From an uncultured Bacilli bacterium (GTDB lineage: Bacteria; Bacillota_I; Bacilli_A; RF39; UBA660), in assembly GCA_910583945.1 (NCBI GenBank), contig CAJTYF010000004.1, positions 1 through 64,000 of the forward strand: a stretch of DNA of 64,000 bases, written 5' to 3'. Positions 18,191-28,058 of the stretch are shown piece by piece. The position numbers were made by a program, and so were the translations under genes. Position 1 is the stretch's first letter, and each line of letters begins with the position of its first letter. The notes under the pieces are model-generated. The model saw only the letters and a list, made by a program, of their open reading frames with translations. It was not told the origin of the DNA and made no database searches.

Positions 18191-20705
18191 CTAAATATTT
18201 TCATTTTTTATGGACTCAATAATATTGGTATTTTTTATTTTTTTAACACTGTACCTCATCACTATTAAAATGATAACTAAAACACATAATGTTGCAAGTA
18301 TTAGGTATTTTGTAGGAAAAAGCATGATTAGTGCATTTTTTTTGCTATTTAATTTCGAAACTTCTATTAGAAGATAAATTAGAGTTAAAGAAATCGGGTA
18401 GGCCTATCATTAACGTTTTAATTATTAAAAAGAAACTTTCGAGTTGAATCATTTTGTTTAAATTTTTCTGACTCATTCCTAGACTTCTTAAAATCGAAAA
18501 TTCCATTCTTCTTAGGTTGATGTTTGAACTTAGGGTATTAAACATACTTAAAATACTTATTAATGCTATAAATAAAAGAATAAAGTAAAGGAGACCTTTT
18601 ATAACAAGGTAAAGTAAATAGATTTCGTAATTTTCTAGTGCTCGATTTTCATATTGAATATGATTTGAGGCGTATTTCTTTACAATTTGATTTATTTCAT
18701 CGTCTAATTTTTTAAATTTTCGACTATTTATTTCTATTTTCCAATATTTCTTTAAATAGTCTTCATAAGTTTCATTGGTGATACTACTAAAATTTTTGGT
18801 ATTTTTACTAATAAAGTTGGTGACTAGATAATTAAATTGTTTTAAGTCTACAACTAATGTCAGTGTATTAAATTTGTTTAAGTAATTCTTATTGGTTAAG
18901 TATAGATTTTCTAAAGTTAAATACGGCTCATGTGTAATATACTGAGTTGTATTTTCTTGGTCCTGGATTTCTATTTCACAAATTTTTATTCTTTCCAGAT
19001 TGTCTTTAAAGGCTTCAATTGTTTCGCTTTCATTATTTTTTTCAATTTCTTTTAAGTTATACAGAATCATTCGGTCGTCTTTTAATCCTAATTCTTTTTT
19101 ATATTTTTGATAATTTTCTTCATCTAAACCTACTAAAGAAAGAGTATGATAATGATTGTTTTGATTTAAATACTCTGGGTTAAGAAATTCTTCTTCCCCT
19201 TGAAAATAAAGAAAAGCTATTTTTGATTCTACATAGTCATCCATTAATTTTATATTTTTAATTTCTTCAATAATTTTTTGATTGTCTTTTTCCTCATTAT
19301 CAAATAAAGTAATGTCTATATCAAAAGAATGATGAAAGGTGTTTTTTGTTTGTTCTAAAAAATAATTTATAAAAGTAGAGCCAACAATAAATAAAACAAA
19401 ACTTATGGTTAGCGAGGTGGTAATGAGCAAGAATTTATTACTGTTTCTTTTAATGTTTTTATAAGCCAGTTCTCCAATGGCTCCACTTATTTTTTTTATT
19501 AGGGGATAACTGAATTTTTTTATTTTTAAATTGGTTTCGGTGTTTCTGATTGTTTGAATGGGTGGAACATGACTTGCTGTTTTGGCGGGTTTTCTAACGG
19601 ATAGAAAAATGGTTAGGATGATAAATAAAACGGAGAAAATGAGAAAAGAGATTTCTAAATTTAATTTAAATGGAAGCGGTAATATTGTTTTTAATGTTTG
19701 ATTTATAAATAAAAGAATGAGTTCCATTAGCCCTAAGCTTAATCCAAAACCAATTATGATTCCTAAGGATCCTACTAAGCTAGCTTCATAAAGGAGCATT
19801 TTATAAATCTGTTTTTTTGTGGCTCCTATACATTTTAGTCTTCCTAGTTCCTTTTTTCTTTCTATTAGGGAATTTTCAAATGAATTGTAAATGATTAAAA
19901 AGCAAAAAACACTCATAATAGATAGAACAATCCCTAAATAGAAATAAATACGAAATTGATCTAATTTGTTTTGATACGCTCCATAAGCCACTAATAAGCT
20001 CGTATTTATGTTGGTATTTTTAAAAGATTCACTTTTGTTTTTCACTTCACGTTCTAAATTTAACTTAGTAGCGGTCTTCTCAATTTTATCATAAATATTA
20101 AAATAACTTTTATAGGTAATAAAAAAATAAGTATGAGCGTTAGATTGATCCAGAAACTCTTTTGTGAAGGCTACAGGTTTATAAATGCTTTTTAACGTAT
20201 CATAATGGTATTCTTGAATTAATTTATTCTCGTTATAAATTCCAACTATTTTATAGTTATGCATCATTCCTTCAAGATCAAGATTCATTTCTTGAGCCAG
20301 ATTGTTTGATATTAGGATTTCATTATTATTCTGGGGCTCGCTTCCTTTTATTAGGGTTACATATTCTTTTAGCTCTTCATTGTAGGTAAAAATGTTTAAA
20401 ACGGTGTCTTCGTTATTGTTTAATTTAATGGGAATTTCTTCTTTTTTCTGGGTGCATTTAATTGATTTTATCTTTTTGTCTTCTTGGAAAATTTTTATAG
20501 ATTGATAGTCTAAATCTTCAAATTGAACATGGAAATCGCCGCTACTTTTTAAGGCTTCCGTGATGTTTTGTTTTCTTATTGTAGAGGCACCTATACCAAT
20601 AAAGAATAACAACATTGATGTTAAAATGATACTTATTAAAGTCATTTTGGTTCTTTTTTTATTTAACTTTAATTGTTTATTGGTTAGTGTAATCAATGTT
20701 TTCAT
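18191..20705 (-). pseudogene. FtsX-type ABC permease, frameshifted near the C-terminus
   Basis: MacB/FtsX-type permease. An N-terminal membrane helix is followed by a large outer domain, three central helices with the ERKKELGRLKCIGATKKQI signature, a second outer domain, and the start of the last helix bundle with MEFSILRSLGMSQKNL. The open frame ends at 18345 after SFEIK, but one frame over the sequence continues as a normal last helix and C-terminus (ILATLCVLVIILIVMRY ... IIESIKNENI) to a stop at 18191. One extra G in the GGG run at 18396-18398 accounts for the shift. No ATPase gene is adjacent, unlike most such permeases. Confidence 0.75.
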
Positions 20706-20796
20706 TATAATACTCTTTTCTTTATTTATTATAATTAATTTTTGTTCTAAATTCTATTAAAAAAGAAATCATTTTTTTGATTTTGATTTCCTTCTT

Positions 20797-21789
20797 TTAT
20801 TTTCGATTCTTTTTTAGAATTTCTAAATATTGATTTTGGTATTTTTTTAAAACTAAGTCTTCTTTTCCCCGAACCATAGCTATAAAGTTTAATCTTCCTT
20901 CTATTACTTTTTTTAATTCTTTAATCAGTTTATTTTTATGTATATTTTGACAATCGTCCTTTTCATCTTTTTTAAAATAATTTAAAGCGGTCGCATAAAG
21001 CCCCTCTTTTTCACAATGATTCAGTAATGCTCTTAATTTCTTTATGTAAATTTTTTTTACGTTTACCTTTTCATTAACAATTAAACCTGTCACTTCTTTT
21101 CTCTCCCGTTGCCAACTATAATTGGTTTTGGTTTCATTGATGGTAAAGCCACTTCTTTCGATTAATTTTCGTAATTCTTGGCCAAGTATAACTTCGTTGT
21201 CATGATTTCTTTTGACAATTTTTTCAGAAAAAAGGGTTGGACTCGATAAAGTGATATCATCCGCGTATCTTGTATAATGAAATTGATACTGTTCACTTAA
21301 ATGAAGTATTTTTTTATCTAATGAATAACACACAATATTTGAAAGACTGGGTGAGGCTGGTGACCCTTGAGGGAGTGCATTGTGAAAACAGGAAAGGTTT
21401 GCCAGAATGGTTGCGACTTCTTTTGGTAAATTAAATGGCTGGTTCATAAAAATGCCTCGAACACGTCCAAAATGAATGGAGGGAAAGAAATCTTTTAAAT
21501 CAATATTTAAAATGTATCCCGCTTTACTATGAATAATAGCATTATCTACAATATTTTTACCTTTGATAAAGCCATATTGACATTCTAAAAAAGTATATTT
21601 TTTATCAATATACTCTTTTATTTTTTCTTGTACTTTTTTTAGATTCCAATCAGGTGATGCAATGGTACGATATCCGCCACTTCGTTTTGGCAATTTAAAT
21701 GTGTAGTATTTACCTTTTGTTAAAGCTTCATTCAATACTTCCTCATCAATATCTAAAATATAGCTTACATAATTTTTAGGATTTTTCAT
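20797..21789 (-). CDS. Retron reverse transcriptase
   Basis: 330 aa with all retron RT signs: NAIIH (83-87, the NAxxH motif of region X), NIDLKDFFPSI (95-105), LPQGSPASP (139-147), YTRYADDITL (172-181, catalytic YADD), and VTGLIVN (233-239, the VTG of region Y) followed by lysine-rich helices. Retron RTs copy part of a cognate structured RNA (msr-msd) into branched DNA and serve in phage defence together with an effector. A plausible msr-msd lies directly upstream, and a DnaB-like ATPase gene precedes it on the same transcript. The start ATG at 21789 is followed by normal retron sequence. Confidence 0.92.
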   Translation of the reverse strand: MKNPKNYVSYILDIDEEVLNEALTKGKYYTFKLPKRSGGYRTIASPDWNLKKVQEKIKEYIDKKYTFLECQYGFIKGKNIVDNAIIHSKAGYILNIDLKDFFPSIHFGRVRGIFMNQPFNLPKEVATILANLSCFHNALPQGSPASPSLSNIVCYSLDKKILHLSEQYQFHYTRYADDITLSSPTLFSEKIVKRNHDNEVILGQELRKLIERSGFTINETKTNYSWQRERKEVTGLIVNEKVNVKKIYIKKLRALLNHCEKEGLYATALNYFKKDEKDDCQNIHKNKLIKELKKVIEGRLNFIAMVRGKEDLVLKKYQNQYLEILKKNRK

Positions 21790-21919
21790 ACTAATTCCTC
21801 GAATTCTAACATTATTGATAAACCCGTAAGAGGTTTTACATATCGTAAGATATGTATTGTTTATACATTTTAATAGTCACTGCGAAACGCTCGTGATAGG
21901 CAATTCTTATTTCATTAGT
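21790..21919 (-). ncRNA. Candidate retron msr-msd RNA
   Basis: The 130 nt between the DnaB-like stop and the RT start can form the expected outer pairing: ACTAAT (21914-21919) with ATTAGT (21790-21795), and GAATT (21902-21906) with AATTC (21801-21805), matching a1/a2 arms. Inside, TCACGAGCG-TTT-CGCAGTGA is an msr-like hairpin with a UUU loop, and ACATATC-TTAC-GATATGT is a second strong hairpin in the msd half. The arms are interrupted and the RNA is short, so the exact ends are uncertain; position and hairpin style support it. Confidence 0.55.
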
Positions 21920-22649
21920 AATTTATAAAGTTCTCTTTTTGAGGATCGTAATCTAAGTATACCGTATCTGTATAGCCATAACGATTTTTAGCAATGATGA
22001 TTTCTAGAATATTGTTTTTATTTTCCCTTAAATAATAGGACTTTCGGTATAAAAATAAGACAATATCTGAATTATTTTCTAAATTTCCACTATTTTTTAA
22101 ATCCATTAATAATGGGCGACTGTTTTCTCTATGTTCTACATTTCTAGAAATTTGAGATAATAGAAATACGATTAATTTCTTCTGATTAGCAAGAGCTCTT
22201 ATTTTATCTAATACTTCATTATAGTTATCGATAGACGATGGGCTTTTCTGACTACTTTTTAATAATTGTATGTAATCGATGATAACGAATTTTATTCCAT
22301 TTTCGTTAATCAATTGTTCTAGTTCTTCTACCGTAAAGCAATCGTCTGAAAGATAGAGATTATAATTCTTTTTAGTGAGTTCAGACATTGTTTCTTTCAT
22401 TAAGTTTTCATTTTTTTGAATTTCTGAAAATTTTTCTCCTTTTGAAAGGGTGGCTAGTCTTAAAGCACTTTTTTCTTTACTCATTTCTAAATTTACATAT
22501 AGTGTTGGAACATTATAATGGTCCATTAAATTTAGGAGAATATTATTCATAAAATTACTTTTTCCCATACCAGGCCTTGCTCCAATAGTTATAATAGTAC
22601 TTTCATTGATTCCATTTAATGCTTTATCTAATGGTTTTAAACCTAACAA
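21915..22649 (-). CDS. DnaB-like RecA-fold ATPase in the retron operon
   Basis: 244 aa covering only the C-terminal ATPase of DnaB: GARPGMGKS Walker A (23-31), NLEMSKEKSALRLA, IDYIQLL Walker B, FLLSQISRNVE, and a DLKNSGNLENNSDIVLFLYR end. The DnaG-interacting N-terminal domain is absent. Coding character continues upstream in frame for 20 codons to 22709 without ATG, GTG or TTG after the AAGGTGAG site, so translation may begin at the TTG used here or at a rare codon. A consensus promoter lies at 22759-22788. As the only other gene on the retron transcript, it is the likely partner or effector (inference). Confidence 0.8.
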   Translation of the reverse strand: MLGLKPLDKALNGINESTIITIGARPGMGKSNFMNNILLNLMDHYNVPTLYVNLEMSKEKSALRLATLSKGEKFSEIQKNENLMKETMSELTKKNYNLYLSDDCFTVEELEQLINENGIKFVIIDYIQLLKSSQKSPSSIDNYNEVLDKIRALANQKKLIVFLLSQISRNVEHRENSRPLLMDLKNSGNLENNSDIVLFLYRKSYYLRENKNNILEIIIAKNRYGYTDTVYLDYDPQKENFINY

Positions 22650-22758
22650 ATATTTTTTAGCAAAATTTTCATTTAATTGAATGTCTTTTATTTTATTTAT
22701 GGTTGCGATTTTTACTCACCTTCTTCCTCATGCGTACATAAGTACGAATCGTAATTTT

Positions 22759-22788
22759 ATTATACCTTTTCTATTTTAAATTTGTCAA
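22759..22788 (-). promoter_or_regulatory. Promoter of the DnaB-like/retron operon
   Basis: On the minus strand TTGACA (22783-22788) and TATAAT (22759-22764) are separated by 18 bp. The early transcript contains a small hairpin, CGTAC-TTAT-GTACG. Nothing else in the gap to the M6 protease gene explains it. Confidence 0.7.
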
Positions 22789-22849
22789 TTTATTTTTTAT
22801 TATTAGGTGTATAATTAAAATTTTTTTTATTTCTGATTAATACTCTTCT

Positions 22850-25699
22850 TTAATTAAAAGGTCTTCCCATAATATGGTTTTTTATTTGAACGTAATCGGT
22901 TGCATAGATTTTATCATCTTCGTTTATGTCTGCGGCGATGAGATAAGGTCCAGTTAAAGAAGATTTTCCCATAATATGATTTTTAACTTTAACATAATCG
23001 GTCGCGTAAATTTTACCGTCTCCATTAACGTCTCCTTTGATAACTATCCTATAGGAGTAATCGTTTTCTTTAAAGTTTAGAGTAAATGTCATTCCTGTTG
23101 CGATGGATCCTTCTTTTAATTCAATATTTTCAGAGTTTTTAAAATTTTTTAAAGTGACACCGTTTAAATGGTTTACTTTATCTATGAACTCTTTTATATT
23201 GGAATGTAAAGGTATTCCTAAAACGTATTGCTCTTTTTTTCTTAAGCCAAGACTTGTTAATACCTTCTCTTCTGTCAAAAAGTCGTTTTCTTCTATCGTC
23301 ACCCTACTGTTTAAAAGGATTATTCTATTCCCCACCCTGATTTCTATATTGATTTTACTGGTTCCCGATTTTAGCCCTAGTAATTCATTGTTTTCATATC
23401 GAATTAAATCCGTTTTTTCAATAGAAACTTGATAATTAAGGCTTTGACTTGGTTGAATGCTAAAAGGAAGTGTTTTCTTTTCGGACGTTACAAGATTCAT
23501 GGTTTTAGGGAAATAAAGACTTGAAATTCCTTTTGCCAATGAAGCTTCATCTAAAAGATTTAAATCATGAAAATTTTTAGCGTATCCTCCCACACCTGAT
23601 AGATTTTCGTTTTCTTCTAATACATAATAGACTTGTTTTGGAATTTGGTACGTTCCATAACTGATGGCTTGTAAACCAATAAATCCTCCTCTGTTCTTTT
23701 CACCTTTTACTGTACCTGTTGAAAAACTGTTTTCAATTTTAGCATTTTGATTGAGACCAATAAAGCCTCCAACGTTTTTTGGAGCTGAGACGTCTAAAGT
23801 AGTTGAACAGTTTGTTATGGTAGTTTGATCGTTAACATTCCCCACAAAACCTCCCACTGATATTAAATCATTTAAGGCTTCCCCTTCTCGAGTTACAGAA
23901 CCGCTTTTTAAATGAATGTTTTTTAGCGTGATGTTTTCAGCTACGTTTGCAAAACCACCAAGATAGTTTTGTTTAGTTGAATGAACCACTATATTTTCTA
24001 TGTTCAAATTTTCTATTTTTGTTGGTGTAGAAAAATGACCGACAGTATTAAATAAACCTGAACCGCTTGTTTTTATGTTACGTAAGGTATAATTTTTTCC
24101 TTCTAAGTTTCCTTCAAAACTAAGGCTAGGAAAAGTTGCGATTTCTTTAAAATCTAGATCATTTTCAATTTGATAATACTTGTTTTTGGTGTCTAAACTC
24201 ATGAGATATAAAAACATTTTTTCATCTTTAATAAGATAAGGTTTTTCTTTTGAACCTTCCCCTTCAATGGTTGGTAAGAGAATATTAAACGTTATGGAAT
24301 CTGTTGTTTCACCTGTCACTTCTATTTTTATTCCTGAATTTTTTCCATTAGAATAAAAAATGGTTTGATTGTCAAAATTGGTATTTGTTGCGATTTCATT
24401 TTTTCCTAGGACTGGTCTTTTCATGTTTAATGTTGCTTTTGATAAATCCCCTAAACCACTCATTAAATTGGTCTCATTGGGCCTAAAAACATAAAGATGA
24501 TCTTCTCCTGGGGCATTTCCTAAATATTTGTAATTTTCATTGACACGATAAACGATTAAACCACTTTCTAAAGCGGAATAAGAGTCATAGGTATTCATTT
24601 TGTCATGGTATTCTACAATAAAGTATTCTTTTTTATTTTCTCCTGTTGCAATTTTAATCGCTCTTAGTTCGTCTTTATTTTGAAATTTTGGTTTATAAAG
24701 GGTTAAATTTGTTGTTGTTTTTGAGACAACAGGTATTGGATTATGCCAATTGGTCTCTTTTTGATAATCACTTATGAAGTAAGTTAAAAAACTTTGAGGA
24801 TTGGAACCAATGGCGTTTCCCATAATGTCATAAAAGCCTATTGGTTTTTCATTAGGAGCCCCATAACGGTATAAATCTTTATAACCTAAGGTATGACCAA
24901 ATTCATGAATAAGTGTTCCATAAGTCCCACGGTTTAAAGAAAATATACTTGCTGATTCTTTGTAATCTTCGGCATAGATTAAGTTATAGGCTCTGATTTT
25001 TTTTCCTAAAAGTGTTTGTGTTATCCCCTCATTGTCTCGTTCATGAGCCCAAAGTAAGTCTCCCCAACTAATAGTAGAGGGTAAATTTTTTTGGCCTTCA
25101 ACGATAAAAGAAATGGCATCAATAAAATTATCTTGATTGGTATCTAATTCATTTCCATTTATTCCATAAGAGGTACTTTCTTTTTCTAAATAAGCGATTA
25201 CACGATTGATTAGTTCGGTTTCTCTTTTTAATGCTTCGTTTTTATCTTTATAACCGATTTTATTATTTTCTGAATATTTTAAATAATAGCCAATCGGTTC
25301 TGAGTCTTTAAAGGCTATTACTTGATTGTTTTTTTTAGGTAAAATTTCTGTTGTAATGGATAAACTACCATAGCTTTCGCGTTCAAAATATTTTTTGAAA
25401 GAAGGCACTCCAATTATTCCATTAACGGTATTCATTTCTATAGGTATTTCGCTATTGTATAATTTATAAGCATTTTCTACACTTTCTGTATCATCAATAT
25501 GATTTAAAACGTTTGTATCGCTGTCACTAAATTTAATGAAAACCGCGAGTTGTTTTATTTTTCGAGGGGTAATGGTTTTGGCTAGTGCCAGTTCTTGATC
25601 CTTTTTTGGAGTGGCTTTACTTACTTGAAAAGAACTACTGGAACAAACTAAAAGAAATAGAAAGACGAAAGCTAAAATTTTTTTATTTACTTTTTTCAT
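22850..25699 (-). CDS. Secreted M6-family metalloprotease with GLUG and dockerin-like repeats
   Basis: 949 aa with a signal peptide (1-29). The immune-inhibitor-A-type metalloprotease domain carries the zinc site HEFGHTLGYKD (265-275). The middle has GLUG-type repeats (GGFANV, GGFVGNVND, GGFIGLNQN, GGFIGLQ). The last 60 residues are two dockerin-like calcium loops, GDVNGDGKIYATDYVKVKNH and ADINEDDKIYATDYVQIKNH. No cohesin is in the window. Its start lies inside the 3' end of the next gene's region (17-bp overlap with 25683), so it is coupled to the cadherin-like surface protein. It probably digests host or dietary protein at the cell surface. Confidence 0.9.
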   Translation of the reverse strand: MKKVNKKILAFVFLFLLVCSSSSFQVSKATPKKDQELALAKTITPRKIKQLAVFIKFSDSDTNVLNHIDDTESVENAYKLYNSEIPIEMNTVNGIIGVPSFKKYFERESYGSLSITTEILPKKNNQVIAFKDSEPIGYYLKYSENNKIGYKDKNEALKRETELINRVIAYLEKESTSYGINGNELDTNQDNFIDAISFIVEGQKNLPSTISWGDLLWAHERDNEGITQTLLGKKIRAYNLIYAEDYKESASIFSLNRGTYGTLIHEFGHTLGYKDLYRYGAPNEKPIGFYDIMGNAIGSNPQSFLTYFISDYQKETNWHNPIPVVSKTTTNLTLYKPKFQNKDELRAIKIATGENKKEYFIVEYHDKMNTYDSYSALESGLIVYRVNENYKYLGNAPGEDHLYVFRPNETNLMSGLGDLSKATLNMKRPVLGKNEIATNTNFDNQTIFYSNGKNSGIKIEVTGETTDSITFNILLPTIEGEGSKEKPYLIKDEKMFLYLMSLDTKNKYYQIENDLDFKEIATFPSLSFEGNLEGKNYTLRNIKTSGSGLFNTVGHFSTPTKIENLNIENIVVHSTKQNYLGGFANVAENITLKNIHLKSGSVTREGEALNDLISVGGFVGNVNDQTTITNCSTTLDVSAPKNVGGFIGLNQNAKIENSFSTGTVKGEKNRGGFIGLQAISYGTYQIPKQVYYVLEENENLSGVGGYAKNFHDLNLLDEASLAKGISSLYFPKTMNLVTSEKKTLPFSIQPSQSLNYQVSIEKTDLIRYENNELLGLKSGTSKINIEIRVGNRIILLNSRVTIEENDFLTEEKVLTSLGLRKKEQYVLGIPLHSNIKEFIDKVNHLNGVTLKNFKNSENIELKEGSIATGMTFTLNFKENDYSYRIVIKGDVNGDGKIYATDYVKVKNHIMGKSSLTGPYLIAADINEDDKIYATDYVQIKNHIMGRPFN

Positions 25700-26927
25700 T
25701 TTTTTCTCCTTTTTTAACTCTATACCCTATAAAAAAGGAAACACTACTAAAAAGAATGACGATACCATACCAAATAGGATTTGTTTTGATTTCTTCTTTT
25801 TCTTCTTGTTTTATTAAAAAGTCGGGAAACAATTGGATTGTTTTTTCATTTTCTTCATATAAATATTGAATAGCGTTTCCTTCTTCATTTATAGCATTTA
25901 AAAGACAATAATTTTCACTGTTTTTAAAACGATAACAGGTTACTTCATGTTCCTCTATTTTCTTTTGGTTTGGAATTAAGTCTAAATTTTCTGAAGTTTT
26001 ATCTATTAAATAAAGGTTTAGATGATTTATTTTAATGGGTTGTACTTTGGTCATAATTTCTTTTTTCTCTTGATTAAATAGATAAAAATTTTTTTGATTT
26101 TCTTGATTCACTCCATAAATTAAAGAAAGGGTCCCTTTTTCAAAAATTACTATTTTTTTATCTTCATAGGTGTATTCTTTTTGTTCAAATCCTTCTGGTA
26201 TTGGCATGTCGTCTAAATTTCTTACTACCCCAATTTTTTTATTATCATAGTCTAAATAAATTTGAGGGGTTTCATCTACATTTACATAAATAATGTATGT
26301 TTTTTTGGCTCCATTTTCAGCAATAACGGTAATTTCTAGGTTGTTTTTTCCAACTTTTAATTCTTTTTTTCCTAAACCTTCAATTTTTGCTTTTGCATCT
26401 TTTGGGGTTCCAGAAAGCGTGATTTCTGTTTCATTGGCGTCAAGATTAATAGTGTATTCGGTTTGATTTTCATTAAACTCTGGAATAAGGGTTCCCTTAT
26501 TTATTTTTAAAGCACTTAAACGATTTTCTTTAGATTTAGGTTGTTCAGGCTCTTTGTTCGGTTTTGATGTTGTGATTCCAGCGATTCGAACCATCACACT
26601 TCGACTTCCTGGATTATAAATGTTCGCATCGGTATCAGAAAAACCTGTAACGGGTGTTGCGACAATGGTCACGTTTCCACTTTCTTTAGCAGTGACTTTT
26701 ACGCTCACGTAACCTTGTTCTATCCACACACTATTTGATGAAAGACTTCCATTGGTTACGGAAAGATCGACTCTCCCTATACAGTCTCCACCTACTTTAA
26801 TTGTAAAGCTTCCATTTGGAGATACTTGTGTTGTTGAAGCGGTCATATTAAATGATGCGGCTTTTGTGGTTAAGCTTAAACAAAAAAATAGTATGGTACT
26901 TAAAATGATTTTTTTAATTTTTTTCAT
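25683..26927 (-). CDS. Surface protein with cadherin-like beta-sandwich domain
   Basis: 414 aa: a signal peptide (1-23), a first beta domain, then a cadherin-like beta-sandwich domain (LSALKINKGTLIPEFNENQ ... KKTYIIYVNV, about 138-220), a further outer domain, and a C-terminal membrane helix (WYGIVILFSSVSFFIGYRV) with a positive tail. It is therefore anchored by its C-terminus and faces outward. It overlaps the M6 protease gene downstream, which suggests joint expression. Binding or scaffolding role is inferred. Confidence 0.8.
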   Translation of the reverse strand: MKKIKKIILSTILFFCLSLTTKAASFNMTASTTQVSPNGSFTIKVGGDCIGRVDLSVTNGSLSSNSVWIEQGYVSVKVTAKESGNVTIVATPVTGFSDTDANIYNPGSRSVMVRIAGITTSKPNKEPEQPKSKENRLSALKINKGTLIPEFNENQTEYTINLDANETEITLSGTPKDAKAKIEGLGKKELKVGKNNLEITVIAENGAKKTYIIYVNVDETPQIYLDYDNKKIGVVRNLDDMPIPEGFEQKEYTYEDKKIVIFEKGTLSLIYGVNQENQKNFYLFNQEKKEIMTKVQPIKINHLNLYLIDKTSENLDLIPNQKKIEEHEVTCYRFKNSENYCLLNAINEEGNAIQYLYEENEKTIQLFPDFLIKQEEKEEIKTNPIWYGIVILFSSVSFFIGYRVKKGEKNEKSK

Positions 26928-26998
26928 AATTACTCCTTAAAAAATTAGTTCTATTATAACTTATTCTTTTTATTTTTCAATGCTTTTTAGTTTACACT

Positions 26999-28057
26999 TT
27001 ATTTTTTCAGTAAATGACTATTGTTGACAATTAGTGTACTGTAAAGAAATAAAACTTGTTTGTTGTCAAAATTGATACGTTCTCTTATTTGATTCATAGA
27101 AATGTATCTCAAATCAATTAAAGTTATTTTTTGATATTCGCTTATTAATAAAGGGGTTAAACTGCTTGCAAAAGAGTCTCTAAAAATAATTAATTCTTTC
27201 TCGTTTGAGGCTTCTGGATTTTCTATTTCAATTAAAGCACTAGGCCCTCCAAGAAAAATATTGTAGGCATCCATACTGTTTAACTTATTTGTTTCATAAA
27301 TGGGTTGTTCTCCATATTCTAAATGCTTTGCTTTTATCTTTTTGATTGTTTCATTGGTTAAGTAAGTTATGGATTCTGGTTTTCTAAACAAGGGTGACTT
27401 TTGATAAGAGGCTCCATAAAAAGGCATGTAATGATTGACTTCATAAGTAGAAGGTTTGTATTCAAAATTCAAAACTTTTCCTAATCTTTCTAATACCTTA
27501 GAATAACTTTCTTGACGTAAGTGAATATCTGTTTGGTAATAGTCTTCTAATGTGAATAAGTCGTTTAGTGGGATTTCTTTTAGGTTTATTTCGTTGTTGA
27601 GTTGTTGATAAATGGACTCGAAATCCATTTTTAGTTGTTTTTTCTTATCTAGAAAATAACTTTTATCTGGAATGATGGCATAATAGACTTGACTTTTTTT
27701 TAAATCTAAGTCGTTTATTTCATTTATTATTTTGATGAAGTTCTTTATACTTTCTTGATTTTTAGGATAATTTTTTTCAATGATTGAGCCGTCTTTTAAA
27801 TACACTCCATTGCTATCTGTTTGATGTAAGAGGTAACGGTCTAAAAATGTATTTAATTGAATTAATGGATTACGCATAGGAAATTGATCGGATAGATAGT
27901 CTTCTAAATTTTCTATAAAGTCGTCTTTTAAAACCTCTTTGGTTTTTAATTTTCTTCTTTCAACCTTAGAGAGCTCTTCCTCTTCTTTTATTATAAAAAG
28001 ACCAGAGAAACTAAATAGAATTAAAATAAAGCCTATGGATACTATTTTTTCTTTCAT
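26999..28057 (-). CDS. DHHW/AlgJ-like SGNH-fold protein
   Basis: 352 aa with an N-terminal membrane helix. It has TDIHLRQE in the place of the DHHW motif (TDxHW) and a serine block FRDSFASSL near residue 295, as in AlgJ/AlgX-like SGNH acetyl hydrolase relatives. It starts right at the end of the MBOAT gene (1-bp gap), the usual pairing for transfer of acyl groups to an exported polysaccharide. The DHHW His-Trp is replaced by Leu-Arg, so catalysis may differ. Confidence 0.8.
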   Translation of the reverse strand: MKEKIVSIGFILILFSFSGLFIIKEEEELSKVERRKLKTKEVLKDDFIENLEDYLSDQFPMRNPLIQLNTFLDRYLLHQTDSNGVYLKDGSIIEKNYPKNQESIKNFIKIINEINDLDLKKSQVYYAIIPDKSYFLDKKKQLKMDFESIYQQLNNEINLKEIPLNDLFTLEDYYQTDIHLRQESYSKVLERLGKVLNFEYKPSTYEVNHYMPFYGASYQKSPLFRKPESITYLTNETIKKIKAKHLEYGEQPIYETNKLNSMDAYNIFLGGPSALIEIENPEASNEKELIIFRDSFASSLTPLLISEYQKITLIDLRYISMNQIRERINFDNKQVLFLYSTLIVNNSHLLKK

Positions 28058-28058
28058 A

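Noticed and set aside
20797..21789. Group II intron or DGR reverse transcriptase
   Set aside because: NAxxH and VTG motifs are retron marks; no maturase domain, template/variable repeat pair or intron domain V was seen nearby.
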